DNA of 64,000 nucleotides from an uncultured Desulfobacterales bacterium (GTDB lineage: Bacteria > Desulfobacterota > Desulfobacteria > Desulfobacterales > JAHEIW01), in NCBI GenBank assembly GCA_947259495.1, contig CAMYLV010000006.1, positions 1 through 64,000 on the forward strand, read 5' to 3'. Below are positions 8,118 through 17,262 of the stretch, piece after piece; within the stretch, counting starts at the first letter, position 1, and every line of letters starts with the position of its first letter. Under the pieces are notes generated by a model. The model made no database searches. It saw only the letters and a list, made by a program, of their open reading frames with translations, and was not told where the DNA came from. The position numbers and the translations under genes are program-made.

Positions 8118-11100
8118 TTATCGAACCCCTGAACCTTTAAGGTATTGGTTAAAACATCTGGCCGTATGGGATTTAGCGCTATATTTTAAAAGCTCCGGTG
8201 GTGAACCGGCGGCTATTACCCGGCCGCCCTCATTGCCGCCTTCCGGGCCCAGATCGATAATATAATCGGCTTCCTTGATGATCTCCATGTTGTGTTCAAT
8301 AATGGCCACGGTGTTGCCTTCATCGACCAGAGCCTGCAGAACGCTGATCAGGCGTTGAATGTCGGCCAGATGTAAACCGGTGGTCGGTTCGTCTAAAATG
8401 TAAAGGGTATGCCCGTTTGTGCGTTTAACCAGCTGCTTGGCCAGCTTGATGCGCTGGGCCTCTCCGCCCGACAGAGTGGGGCTGGGTTGCCCCAGGCATA
8501 GATATCCCAGCCCGACTTCACAGACAAACTGCACGGCGCGTCGGATGGGGGGTATGGCTGAAAAAAACCGAACGGCTTCGGCAAACGTCATCTCCAAGAC
8601 ATCGGCCATATTTTCGCCCTTGTATAGGATTGCCAGGGTCTCCTTGTTATAGCGCTTTCCCCGGCAGACATCACAGGGTACGTAGACATCTGGCAAAAAA
8701 CTCATCTCCACTTTGGGTCGCCCCTGACCCTTGCAGGCATCACAACGGCCCTCTGCGACATTAAATGAAAAGCGGCCGGGTTTATAGCCTCTGGCTCTGG
8801 CAGCCGGCGTCATCGAAAACAAGTTGCGGATATCAGCCAGAAAGCCGACATAGGATGCCGGGACCGATCGCGGTGTGCGGCCGATGGGGCTGTGATCCAC
8901 CTCCAGTACCCGCTGAATCTGCTGCCAGCCTTTAATGTCTCTACACTTGCCGGCCGGATATTTTTTATTCTGCAGGCGGTTGCGCAGCCCCTTATACACT
9001 GTTTCTTTTAGCAAAGAAGATTTACCCGAGCCCGAAACACCGGTTATGCAAATCAGGCGGCCAAGGGGCAAATGCGTGCTGATTTTTTTGAGGTTGTTGG
9101 TTTCCGCCCCCTGCACTATCAGTTTTTTGACATTGCGGCAGGGTCTGAGTCGAGATGAAATTTTCTTCGGATGGCCGTCAAACAGTGCGCCGGTAACCGA
9201 GGATTTAACATTTTTCAAATGGGTGAGTGCACCGGTCGCCACAACTTTCCCCCCCTCCTGACCGGCGCCGGGGCCCAGGTCGATGATCGTATCCGCGGCG
9301 CGAATGGTTTCCTCATCATGCTCCACCACCAGGATGCTGTTGCCCCGATCCCGCAGAGTCTTGAGGGCATCGATGAGGACCCCGTTATCCCGGGCATGCA
9401 GGCCGATGGTGGGTTCATCCAGAATGTAGCAGACACCGGTAAGATTGGAACCCAGTTGAGCGGCCAGGCGAACCCGCTGGGCCTCTCCCCCGGACAGCGT
9501 GTCACCGCTGCGCGCCAGCGACAAATAGGATAGGCCCAGCTGGTTGAGCAAAGACAGCCGGATCAGAATTTCGCTGACCACCGGCTCAGCGATCGGCCGT
9601 TGCGGCGCACGGAATTTTAATCTTTTGACGGCATCAAATATGTCCCGCGCCGGTTTTTGAACCAGATCCCAGATGGAATGATCGCCGACCTTCACCGCCA
9701 GGGCCTGGGGTTTGAGGCGGCTGCCGCTGCATGCGGCACAAACCGTGGCTTCGCTGGGTTCTTCATCTTCGATCTCCGCGGTGCCGGATACGCCCAGCCC
9801 ACCGCACTCGGGGCAGGCGCCCTGTTTGCTGTTAAAGGAAAACAGCCGTGGGTCAAGCGGTTCCAGACTGATCCTGCAGGTCGGGCAGGTTCCGGAAAGA
9901 CTGAAGATTTCTTCGCGTCCGCGGCGGTCCAAAAGCGTGAGACTGCCGTTGCCCGTTTTCAGGGCATTATCCACCAGGTGTCCAAGATTTTTAGACGGCA
10001 GACCTCCGACGACCAGTTCGATGGTGTGTTCGTGATAGCGGCTCAGAGCCATGCCTGCTTTGAGTGCGGTCATGCGGCCATCGATGCGGGCCTTTTTAAA
10101 TCCGTTTTTCAGGGCCCGGGCCAACACGTCCTTGTGAAATCCCTTGCGCCCAAAAACCTGGGTGGCCAGGACTGCAGCCGGCCTTTTGGCATAGCGTTTG
10201 CGGAGTTGTTTGACGATGGCGGCCCGGCTTTGCACCGCCAGCTGCCGACCGCATCCCGGGCAATGCTGGCGGCCCAATTTGCTGAATAGCAGCCTGAGGA
10301 AATGATAAATTTCGGTGAGGGTGGCCACCGTCGAGCGGCGGCTGGAATGACTGATGCGCTGCTCGATGGCCACCGTCGGCGCCAGACCGGTGACCAGGTC
10401 CACATCCGGGCGTTCTAAAATTTTCATATACTGGCGAACATAAGGGGCCAGGCTTTCCAGGTACCGTCGCTGCCCCTCTGCAAACAGAATGTCGAAGGCC
10501 AGGGTGGATTTGCCCGATCCTGAAACGCCACTGAGCACCACCAGCTCGTTCTGGGGAATGGTCAGGCTGATGTTCTTTAAATTGTGTTCCCGGGCACCCT
10601 TTAAGGCTATCCCTTTAGACACCGCTGAAGCTGCAAAGTCGGCACTCGGATCGGCAACCCCCGGTGGCCTGCCGGATTTTGGGCGTTTCAGACGTCCCTT
10701 GCCATCCAGGTAGGCTTTTAAGAACCGTCCGGTGTGCGAGTCGCTGTTTTGTGCGATTTGTTGGGGCGAACCGCTGGCAACCAGCCGGCCGCCGTCATCG
10801 CCGCCTTCAGGCCCCAGATCGATGACCCAGTCTGCGGTTTTGACCACATCCATGTTGTGCTCGATGACCAAAACCGTGTTGCCGCCATCCACCAGGCGCT
10901 GTAAGGCCGTGAGCAGTTTGCCGATGTCATCAAAATGCAGACCGGTGGTGGGTTCGTCAAAAATAAACAACCGATGGGCCGGGTTCTTGCCATTGGATTT
11001 TAAATGGCGCGACAGTTTCAGGCGCTGGGCTTCACCGCCGGACAGGGTATTGATGGGCTGGCCCAGGCGAAGGTAGCCCAGACCAACGTCTGTCAGCGGC

Positions 11101-13451
11101 TGTATGGCGGTCAGAATTTTCGGTTGATCATCAAAAAAATCCAGGGCCTGGCTGACCGTCAGATTCAGGATATCGTTTATGTTTTTGCCCCGATAGGCGA
11201 CCTGCAATACCGCTTCTTTAAAGCGCCGGCCCTGACAATCGGGGCAGGTGATAAACACATCCGAAAGAAACTGCATTTCGACCTTTTCAAATCCGTCGCC
11301 TTTGCAGGTCTCACACCGTCCGCCGTCGACATTGAAGGAAAAATAACCCGGTCCGAAGCGTTTGGCGCGGGCAGCATCGGTATCGGCCAGCAGCTTGCGG
11401 ATGGGCTCAAGGGCCTTGGTGTACGTCAGTGCATTGGCTCGCGGGGTCCGGCCGATGGCGCGCTGGTCGATCAGAACCACATCATCGATGTTTCCGACCC
11501 CGCTGATTTTCTGGTGCTGGCCGGGTCGGTCCCGGGGATCGCCCAAGGCGCGTTTGGCCGCTTTGTAGAGGATCTCTTCTGCCAGAGTGGATTTGCCGGA
11601 TCCGGATACGCCCGTCAGACAGACAAACAGCCCCAGGGGAATGCGCACATCGATGTTTTTTAAATTGTTTTCGGCCGCCTTTTTTATCGTAATCCATTGA
11701 TTTTTTTGGGGGCGGCGTTGCTGTGTGCCGAGCGCAATCCGGCGTTGGCCCTTTAAATACTGGCCGGTCAGCGAGCCATTGACGCGTGCGGTGGGGCCGA
11801 AATACATCACCTCCCCGCCTTTTTCGCCGGCGAGGGGCCCCAGATCCAGCAGAAAATCGCTTTCGCGGATAATTTCAGGATCATGCTCGACGACCACCAC
11901 GGTATTGGACAGGTTGCGCAGCCCTTTTAAGATGCGAATCAGCCGATGATTATCCCGCGGGTGCAGGCCGATACTGGGTTCATCCAGAACGTACAGGGTA
12001 TTGACCAGAGAAGATCCCAGGGCCGAGGCCAAGGCCACCCGCTGGACCTCACCGCCGGATAAGGTGCGGGATTGGCGGTCAAGTGTCAAATACCCCAGGC
12101 CGACATCCTTTAAATAGGTCAGACGGCTACGAACCTCATCGCAGACCAGCCGGCCGGCTTCATCCTGGCCGGAAAGCGCCAGGCTGTTGAAAAAATCAAG
12201 GGCCTGCATCACATTGCACTGATAGACCTGGGCGATGGTGCGGCCGGCCAGTCGGTATTGCAGGGTCTCATCTTTAAAGCGCGTACCGTTGCAGTCCGGA
12301 CAGATATCATAACTGCGATAGCGCGAAAGAAATACCCGCACCGGCATTTTATAGGTTCTGCTTTCCAGCCAGCGAAAAAAGCCCCTGACGCCGTAATAAC
12401 TTTCGGTGCCTTCGATAATCGCGTTTCTATCGGCCGCCTTTAGGCGTTGAAACGGAACCCGGGTGGCAATTTTACGGCGCCGGCAAAAATCCATCAGATC
12501 ATCAAATTCCATGCGCCCGTCTTCCCGCGAACCAAAAGGCCTGATGGCGCCGTCTGCCAGTGAGCGGGAGGGATCCGGGATAATGAGGTCCAGATCGATG
12601 CCGATGGTCCGCCCGAATCCCCGGCAGGTATCACAGGCACCCAGCGGGCTGTTAAACGAGAAAAGATTCGGCAGCGGCGGATTGTAGACGATATTACATT
12701 TTGCGCATTGCAGCTGATTGCTGAAGGCCTGCTGGCCGTGGGGTGGAATCCAGACATCCAGCCGCCCGCCGCCGAAGCGGAAGGCCAGTTCGAGAGAATC
12801 CAGGATGCGATCACGGTCTTTGGTGCGCAGGATTAAGCGATCCGCCAGAACCGGAATTTCTTTTTGATGTTCAGCGGGTTGCCATTCATCCAGATGGGTA
12901 ATTCGGCCCTCGAGGTAAAGGCGGTCAAAGCCCATTTGCATCAGAAATTGACGCACGTCTTTGACCGACGCAGCCTCCAGCCGATACGGAAAGGTGATGA
13001 CGATCCGGGTGCCGGCCGGCTGGCGTTTCAAAAAATTCCATACGTGTGCCGGTGTTTCGGGTTTGACCGGCTTTCCACACGAGTGGCAATGCAGCTCCCC
13101 CAGGCGGGCATAAAGCAGCTTAACGTAGTCGGTTATTTCGGTCATGGTGCCGACGGTTGAGCGCGAGGTTCGCACCGGGTCTTTGCGGTCGATGGCGATG
13201 GCCGGCGGGATCCCTTCAATTTTGTCCACCCGGGGGCGATCCATGCGATCCATAAATTGGCGCGCATAAGGCGAAAACGTTTCCACGTAACGACGCTGAC
13301 CTTCGGCATAGAGGGTATCAAAAGCCAGAGATGATTTACCGGAACCGCTGACGCCGGTTACCACCGTAATCCGGTTCAGGGGGATGTCAATATCCAGATT
13401 TTTCAGATTGTGCTGGCGGGCGCCTTTGACCCGGATTTTTTGTGTTTTCAT
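8118..13451 (-). CDS. uvrA: Tandem (double-length) UvrA excinuclease ATPase
   Basis: UvrA finds DNA damage for nucleotide excision repair and normally acts as a homodimer of ~940 residues. This 1777-residue protein contains two complete UvrA units joined head to tail, the second starting near residue 945. Four ABC P-loops (GVSGSGKSS or -ST) lie near residues 34, 615, 980 and 1470, and each unit has its ABC signature (LSGGEAQR or LSGGEVQR), zinc-finger Cys pairs (for example CAKC, CPDC, CETC, CPTC, CAAC) and insertion regions. All four P-loops look intact. It would thus fold as a single-chain pseudodimer. The ATG has no clear ribosome site. No uvrB or uvrC is nearby. Long UvrA proteins are known in some bacteria. 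Confidence 0.92.
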   Translation of the reverse strand: MKTQKIRVKGARQHNLKNLDIDIPLNRITVVTGVSGSGKSSLAFDTLYAEGQRRYVETFSPYARQFMDRMDRPRVDKIEGIPPAIAIDRKDPVRTSRSTVGTMTEITDYVKLLYARLGELHCHSCGKPVKPETPAHVWNFLKRQPAGTRIVITFPYRLEAASVKDVRQFLMQMGFDRLYLEGRITHLDEWQPAEHQKEIPVLADRLILRTKDRDRILDSLELAFRFGGGRLDVWIPPHGQQAFSNQLQCAKCNIVYNPPLPNLFSFNSPLGACDTCRGFGRTIGIDLDLIIPDPSRSLADGAIRPFGSREDGRMEFDDLMDFCRRRKIATRVPFQRLKAADRNAIIEGTESYYGVRGFFRWLESRTYKMPVRVFLSRYRSYDICPDCNGTRFKDETLQYRLAGRTIAQVYQCNVMQALDFFNSLALSGQDEAGRLVCDEVRSRLTYLKDVGLGYLTLDRQSRTLSGGEVQRVALASALGSSLVNTLYVLDEPSIGLHPRDNHRLIRILKGLRNLSNTVVVVEHDPEIIRESDFLLDLGPLAGEKGGEVMYFGPTARVNGSLTGQYLKGQRRIALGTQQRRPQKNQWITIKKAAENNLKNIDVRIPLGLFVCLTGVSGSGKSTLAEEILYKAAKRALGDPRDRPGQHQKISGVGNIDDVVLIDQRAIGRTPRANALTYTKALEPIRKLLADTDAARAKRFGPGYFSFNVDGGRCETCKGDGFEKVEMQFLSDVFITCPDCQGRRFKEAVLQVAYRGKNINDILNLTVSQALDFFDDQPKILTAIQPLTDVGLGYLRLGQPINTLSGGEAQRLKLSRHLKSNGKNPAHRLFIFDEPTTGLHFDDIGKLLTALQRLVDGGNTVLVIEHNMDVVKTADWVIDLGPEGGDDGGRLVASGSPQQIAQNSDSHTGRFLKAYLDGKGRLKRPKSGRPPGVADPSADFAASAVSKGIALKGAREHNLKNISLTIPQNELVVLSGVSGSGKSTLAFDILFAEGQRRYLESLAPYVRQYMKILERPDVDLVTGLAPTVAIEQRISHSSRRSTVATLTEIYHFLRLLFSKLGRQHCPGCGRQLAVQSRAAIVKQLRKRYAKRPAAVLATQVFGRKGFHKDVLARALKNGFKKARIDGRMTALKAGMALSRYHEHTIELVVGGLPSKNLGHLVDNALKTGNGSLTLLDRRGREEIFSLSGTCPTCRISLEPLDPRLFSFNSKQGACPECGGLGVSGTAEIEDEEPSEATVCAACSGSRLKPQALAVKVGDHSIWDLVQKPARDIFDAVKRLKFRAPQRPIAEPVVSEILIRLSLLNQLGLSYLSLARSGDTLSGGEAQRVRLAAQLGSNLTGVCYILDEPTIGLHARDNGVLIDALKTLRDRGNSILVVEHDEETIRAADTIIDLGPGAGQEGGKVVATGALTHLKNVKSSVTGALFDGHPKKISSRLRPCRNVKKLIVQGAETNNLKKISTHLPLGRLICITGVSGSGKSSLLKETVYKGLRNRLQNKKYPAGKCRDIKGWQQIQRVLEVDHSPIGRTPRSVPASYVGFLADIRNLFSMTPAARARGYKPGRFSFNVAEGRCDACKGQGRPKVEMSFLPDVYVPCDVCRGKRYNKETLAILYKGENMADVLEMTFAEAVRFFSAIPPIRRAVQFVCEVGLGYLCLGQPSPTLSGGEAQRIKLAKQLVKRTNGHTLYILDEPTTGLHLADIQRLISVLQALVDEGNTVAIIEHNMEIIKEADYIIDLGPEGGNEGGRVIAAGSPPELLKYSAKSHTARCFNQYLKGSGVR

Positions 13452-13519
13452 GCCGTAAATTTATAAGATAGGTTCTAAATTTCACTTCGTGGAGTGAATT
13501 CCATTCGCACAGAAATGGA

Positions 13520-13714
13520 CTATTCCTCTACGATGATCGCCCCGGGAGCACATTCAGCGGCTGCCTGGCGAACCAGATCCTGCAGGTGTTCGGGGACTTC
13601 GTCAACGATGACTCTTGCCTGCAGCTGATCGGTATCGTAATCGAATACTTCCGGACACAGTTTGTTGCAGTTGCGATCGCCCATACACAGGTCATAATCG
13701 ATTTTAACTTTCAT
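13520..13714 (-). CDS. Single-cluster ferredoxin of the Asp-ligand type
   Basis: The 64-residue protein has CMGDRNCNKLCP followed by a distal CAPG. The spacing C-x2-D-x2-C-x3-C-P with Asp in the second ligand position is that of Pyrococcus furiosus-type ferredoxins, in which the cluster can be [4Fe-4S] with an Asp ligand or [3Fe-4S]. It is a small cytosolic electron carrier. The ATG at 13714 is chosen because AGGAGG (13724-13729) sits right before it; an in-frame ATG 24 nt further upstream lacks this. It lies upstream of uvrA in the same direction. Confidence 0.88.
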   Translation of the reverse strand: MKVKIDYDLCMGDRNCNKLCPEVFDYDTDQLQARVIVDEVPEHLQDLVRQAAAECAPGAIIVEE

Positions 13715-13748
13715 TTTTGGTATCCTCCTGAATATCAATTTTATGATT

Positions 13749-13952
13749 TATACCGCTTTTCACAATAATGTTCCGATATACGGAAGTGGGGCATAAATGG
13801 TTGTAGAAAAAAACGTTTTACCGCTTTCCATAATAGTGTTCCGATATACGGAAGTGGGGCATAAGTGGTTGTAGAAAAAAACGTTTGAATATCGGAACGT
13901 TTTTTGACAACCACTATAGAATATCGGAACGTTTTTTTGACAACCACTATAA
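13749..13952 (+). repeat. Family 1 repeat, outer copy interrupted by another copy
   Basis: The left part (13749-13818) and right part (13919-13952) together make one family-1 element. They are separated by an inserted second copy. After removal of 13819-13918 the join reads AAACGTTT/GAATATCGG, exactly as in intact copies at 35.7 and 49.6 kb. Confidence 0.88.
13819..13918 (+). mobile_element. Family 1 element inserted in another copy (100 bp, MITE-like)
   Basis: This 100-bp unit begins TACCGCTTTCC and ends CAACCACTATA. It has two parts: a small hairpin (TTCCG..CGGAA) and a large hairpin with arms AGTGGTTGT and AAAAAAACGTT against AACGTTTTTT and CAACCACT. It has no coding capacity. Its clean insertion in the loop of the outer element shows it has moved. 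No transposase gene is in the window. Confidence 0.85.
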
Positions 13953-14116
13953 AAAGGATTCGGATCCACTGACGATAACCACCTGGACAATTAGGTACCA
14001 GAATTAGACACTTAAACATAACTATTGAATTGTCGGATACAAAATATTTTTAGCAGATCCATGATCATTATGGTTTAACTTTGATTTATTTTCGGGTACT
14101 TAATACAAATTATTTG

Positions 14117-14181
14117 GCACGAGTCCTCCAGAGGCGGACAAGTCGGAGGCTTTCATTTTCCTATTAATTTTCATGCAAAAT
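14117..14181 (-). repeat. Family 4 short repeat, longest copy
   Basis: Read on the minus strand this starts TTTGCATGAAAATTAAT and ends CTCGTGCC, matching the sequence at 29379-29423; this copy carries extra GC-rich sequence in the middle. It lies just upstream of the SDR gene and abuts its ribosome site. Confidence 0.6.
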
Positions 14182-14191
14182 GGAGGTATAA

Positions 14192-14986
14192 ATGCCAACC
14201 AACCCTTCTGTTGTTATCGTAAGCGGTGCATCGCGCGGGGTGGGCGCGGCAACTGCGCGCTGGCTGGCTAAAGCCGGCGCGGCGGTCGCATTAATTGCGC
14301 GTTCGGCGGATGCGCTTGAGACGGTCGCCAGTGAAGTGCAGCAACTGGGGGGCGTTTCGCTGGTTTATAAAGCCGATGTTTCCGATGCCGGCGCCTGCCG
14401 GGCAGCGGTCGCCAGAACCCTGGAACGATTTGGACGGCTGGATGCGGTGGTCAACAATGCCGGTATGGTGGAGCCTCTTGCTCCGGTCGGCGACAGCGAC
14501 ACCGACCGCTGGCAATACAACATCGCCGTCAATTTGCTCGGACCTTTCTACCTGATCCGGGCGGCGATCGCCGAGCTGCGCCGGCAAGGGGGTCGGATCG
14601 TCAATGTCAGCAGTGGTGCGGCCACCAAAAGCGTTGAGAATGCCAGTGCTTACTGTGCGGCCAAAGCAGCGCTGAATCATTTCAGCCGCGTGCTGGCGGC
14701 TGAAGAACCCCGGGTGACGGTGATGGCTGTCAGGCCGGGGGTGGTGGATACCCGGATGCAGGACACCATCCGGCAGAAAGGCCGTGGTGTTATGTCCGAC
14801 GGTCAGCTGGCTTATTATCAGAACCTAAAAGAGCGCGGTCAGCTTGAAAAGCCGGAGGTGCCGGGGCGCTCGCTTGCCTGGCTGGCGCTACACGGTCCCC
14901 GGGAATTCAGCGGGCAATTTTTAGACTACGATGACCCCCGCATCAGCCAACCGGCGCTGGAGGTTTTTGGCGAAAAATTGGAATAA
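14192..14986 (+). CDS. Short-chain dehydrogenase/reductase
   Basis: The 264-residue protein has the classical SDR features: nucleotide-binding SGASRGVG near residue 11, NNAG near 90, catalytic Ser in NVSSG and YCAAK (Tyr/Lys). It would be a cytosolic NAD(P)(H)-dependent oxidoreductase; an Arg after the glycine motif and RS at the end of strand 2 favour NADP(H). The substrate is not evident; overall it resembles the sepiapterin-reductase-like group. The ATG follows GGAGG. It appears to be a single-gene unit. Confidence 0.88.
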   Translation: MPTNPSVVIVSGASRGVGAATARWLAKAGAAVALIARSADALETVASEVQQLGGVSLVYKADVSDAGACRAAVARTLERFGRLDAVVNNAGMVEPLAPVGDSDTDRWQYNIAVNLLGPFYLIRAAIAELRRQGGRIVNVSSGAATKSVENASAYCAAKAALNHFSRVLAAEEPRVTVMAVRPGVVDTRMQDTIRQKGRGVMSDGQLAYYQNLKERGQLEKPEVPGRSLAWLALHGPREFSGQFLDYDDPRISQPALEVFGEKLE

Positions 14987-15231
14987 AATTGCCACACCTT
15001 CCCCGGAAAATCGGAAGGGCATTGCAATCCATACATTACCAAATGATAATATTTGCATAAGCTTGGGATAATGTTGGATAGGTACACATTAGACCACCTA
15101 ATTGATCGTAAACAATAAGAAAAATAGTTACAATGTACAAATCAAATTCAATAGCCGCCGAAGATGCGTTTTGAAATCTGCTGCTGGCTGGTGGGGACAG
15201 GAATCATAAACCGGTTTGTTGTTTAAGATAA

Positions 15232-16458
15232 ATGCGGCGCGTACTCTGGGGTAGCAATTTGTTAAGAAAAGCAATTCGATCATGTTCCGATAGAAAACAT
15301 ATTCCTGGCGGGCTTGTGCTGCCCTTTGCTCTGTTTCTGGTTTTGTGGCCCAATTGTTCGATCAGGGCTCAGGACAAAACCGATGATCGTGACGCTAAAC
15401 AGGAGCTAAAAATTGTTGAAGAAGAGGAAGACCTTAGCTGGCTCAATCAAAAGATTCAACCGATTGTCGGCGAAAAAATCAAACTCAATGGCGGCGTCGA
15501 ACTCAATTATACATATCTTGACGTCAAGGATGTTGATGACGAAAATAGGGGCAGCAGTTCTGATTTTTTTATGAGCACGGCGGAACTGGCACTCCGCATG
15601 TTTTTTAACAATTGGAGCAAGGCCAAAATCGTGGTCGCTGCGGAGGATGTCGGCGAGAGGGGTGATGCTGGAAATATACGTCTGAATGAGGCCATCGCCA
15701 CTTTGAAAAGTCTGCAGGTCCCTGTGTACGTCGTTGGCGGCAAAACCGTGATGCCATTCGGGGTTTTCGAAGACCATCTGATCGAAGGCACGCTTGCCGA
15801 AGATTTGTATGAGATCGATGAGTGGGGGGCCACCATCGGTTTTAACCCCGACTTTTACGGGCTGGACATCTCATTTTCGGTCTACCGCAAACCACAGGTC
15901 ATTGAAAATTTGCAAAACTTCAATACCCATGATTTCAGGTCCGAACGCCGGAAAGAAGATAAATTCAGATCTTTCATTGCCAATGCAGCCCTTGAGCCGA
16001 TTGAAGACGCGCTGACCTTGAGCGCTTTTTACGATAGTGAACCCGGCGACGGCCGGCGCAACCGGTCCATTGGAGGTGCTTTTTCGCTCAATTACTGGAA
16101 GTTCATCCTGGATACGGAATACATCACCGCTCTAACGCGGGAGAACGGCGAAAACGAAGAAGAGAACAAAGAAAGTGCCGCAGCCGTGGGACTTGCTTTT
16201 GATGTGCTGGATTCATTGCAGCTGGCAACGCGGTATGAAGTTTTCAGAGATGATACCCGCGGAGACCAGGATGAGGTTTTGGATTATCAAATCGCGACAG
16301 GATTCAGCTATTCACTGCTGGAGTTTATCGACGTCTTCTTTTTAACCGATGCCATGCTCTTATTTGAATATCGATATTCCAAATATGAAAAGGAACAGGA
16401 CAGCGACGCCTCGAACTCTCAAAACATGTATCAATTTCAGTTAGTTTTTGAATTCTAG
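15232..16458 (+). CDS. Outer-membrane beta-barrel protein, LbtU-like porin
   Basis: The 408-residue product has a signal-peptide-like segment at about residues 27-46 ending ...RAQ, a short acidic region, and then repeated amphipathic strands finishing in ...FQLVFEF, a C-terminal aromatic typical of outer-membrane barrels. The barrel resembles LbtU-type siderophore porins of proteobacteria, which would make it an uptake channel; this family call is moderate. It lies 126 bp before a two-component regulator pair in the same direction, which may respond to or control the same envelope condition. No good ribosome site is seen before the ATG. Confidence 0.65.
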   Translation: MRRVLWGSNLLRKAIRSCSDRKHIPGGLVLPFALFLVLWPNCSIRAQDKTDDRDAKQELKIVEEEEDLSWLNQKIQPIVGEKIKLNGGVELNYTYLDVKDVDDENRGSSSDFFMSTAELALRMFFNNWSKAKIVVAAEDVGERGDAGNIRLNEAIATLKSLQVPVYVVGGKTVMPFGVFEDHLIEGTLAEDLYEIDEWGATIGFNPDFYGLDISFSVYRKPQVIENLQNFNTHDFRSERRKEDKFRSFIANAALEPIEDALTLSAFYDSEPGDGRRNRSIGGAFSLNYWKFILDTEYITALTRENGENEEENKESAAAVGLAFDVLDSLQLATRYEVFRDDTRGDQDEVLDYQIATGFSYSLLEFIDVFFLTDAMLLFEYRYSKYEKEQDSDASNSQNMYQFQLVFEF

Positions 16459-16522
16459 TTTGCAGCGGCACATCTATTTTCAGCACATTAAAGATTGTCT
16501 AAGTTTTTAAGATAGCTTCTAT

Positions 16523-16538
16523 ATTACCATATGGTAAT
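16523..16538. promoter_or_regulatory. 16-bp perfect palindrome upstream of response regulator (possible operator)
   Basis: ATTACCATATGGTAAT is a perfect palindrome ending 46 bases before the start of the response-regulator gene and 65 bases after the porin gene. Its position suits an operator, perhaps for autoregulation by the neighbouring OmpR-type protein, though those usually bind direct repeats. The sequence just upstream contains TTTTTAAGATAGCTTCTA, close to the end of the family-2 element. Confidence 0.45.
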
Positions 16539-16584
16539 CTTCGGATAACATACCCTTAATTTTTTTATGATATAGTATAATGCC

Positions 16585-17262
16585 ATGCGATTATTGCTCG
16601 TAGAAGACGACCTCAAAATTGCTCAATTTGTCGAAAATGGACTCAGGGAAGCCGGCTTTGCTGTTGATCACGCTGCCGATGGCGAAGACGGACTGCACCT
16701 GGCGTTGACGGAATCCTATGACATCGCGGTCGTGGATCTGATGCTGCCCAAGCTCGACGGCTTAACACTCATCGAAGAGGTCCGCAAGAATAATATCAAT
16801 ACACCGGTGCTGATTTTAAGTGCCAAAAGATCCGTAGATGATCGGGTCATGGGGCTAAAAACCGGCAGTGATGATTATCTGGTTAAACCGTTTGCCTTTT
16901 CCGAGCTGCTTGCCCGGGTTCAGGCGCTCATTCGACGCTCGACGCACGTCACCGCGCCTTCCGAGCTCACGGTTGCGGATCTGATGTTGAACCTGGATAA
17001 ACGCAAGGTTTTTAGAGCGGGAAAGGAGATTTTCCTGCAGCCGCTGGAGTTTTCTTTGCTCGAATATCTGATGCGCAGCGCCGGCCGGGTAGTTTCTAAA
17101 ACCATGATCATGGAGCATGTCTGGGATTACAACTTCAGCCCCCAGACAAATGTCGTTGAAGCCCGTATTTGTTATCTGCGGGATAAAATTGATAAGGATT
17201 TTGATATAAAGCTGATTCATACGGTTCGGGGTGTCGGCTATGTTCTTAAGGAAACTGCATGA
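16585..17262 (+). CDS. OmpR-family response regulator
   Basis: The 225-residue protein has an N-terminal receiver domain with acidic pocket (VEDD near residue 8), phospho-acceptor Asp51 (VVDLMLPKLDG), a Thr/Ser region (LILSAK) and Lys (LVKPF), and a C-terminal winged-helix DNA-binding domain ending RGVGYVLK. It most resembles the CusR/CopR metal-response group. The gene overlaps the start of the histidine kinase gene, so the two are translationally coupled. No ribosome site is evident; TATAAT directly before the ATG is too close to be used as a normal promoter. Confidence 0.92.
   Translation: MRLLLVEDDLKIAQFVENGLREAGFAVDHAADGEDGLHLALTESYDIAVVDLMLPKLDGLTLIEEVRKNNINTPVLILSAKRSVDDRVMGLKTGSDDYLVKPFAFSELLARVQALIRRSTHVTAPSELTVADLMLNLDKRKVFRAGKEIFLQPLEFSLLEYLMRSAGRVVSKTMIMEHVWDYNFSPQTNVVEARICYLRDKIDKDFDIKLIHTVRGVGYVLKETA

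Noticed and set aside
9657-10289. Long plus-strand frames inside uvrA (also 11004-11663)
   Set aside because: Antisense shadows of a clearly coding UvrA frame.
13741-14019. Short minus-strand frames of 76-92 codons
   Set aside because: They are translations of the nested family-1 repeats (recurring FYNH, YRNT-like pieces), not genes.
15040-15062. Fur-box-like sequence (AAATGATAATATTTGCAT) upstream of the porin gene
   Set aside because: Only about 11 of 19 positions fit the Fur consensus, which is too weak in AT-rich DNA.
16576-16581. TATAAT right before the response-regulator ATG
   Set aside because: It lies only 3 bases before the start codon and has no -35 box at the right distance.
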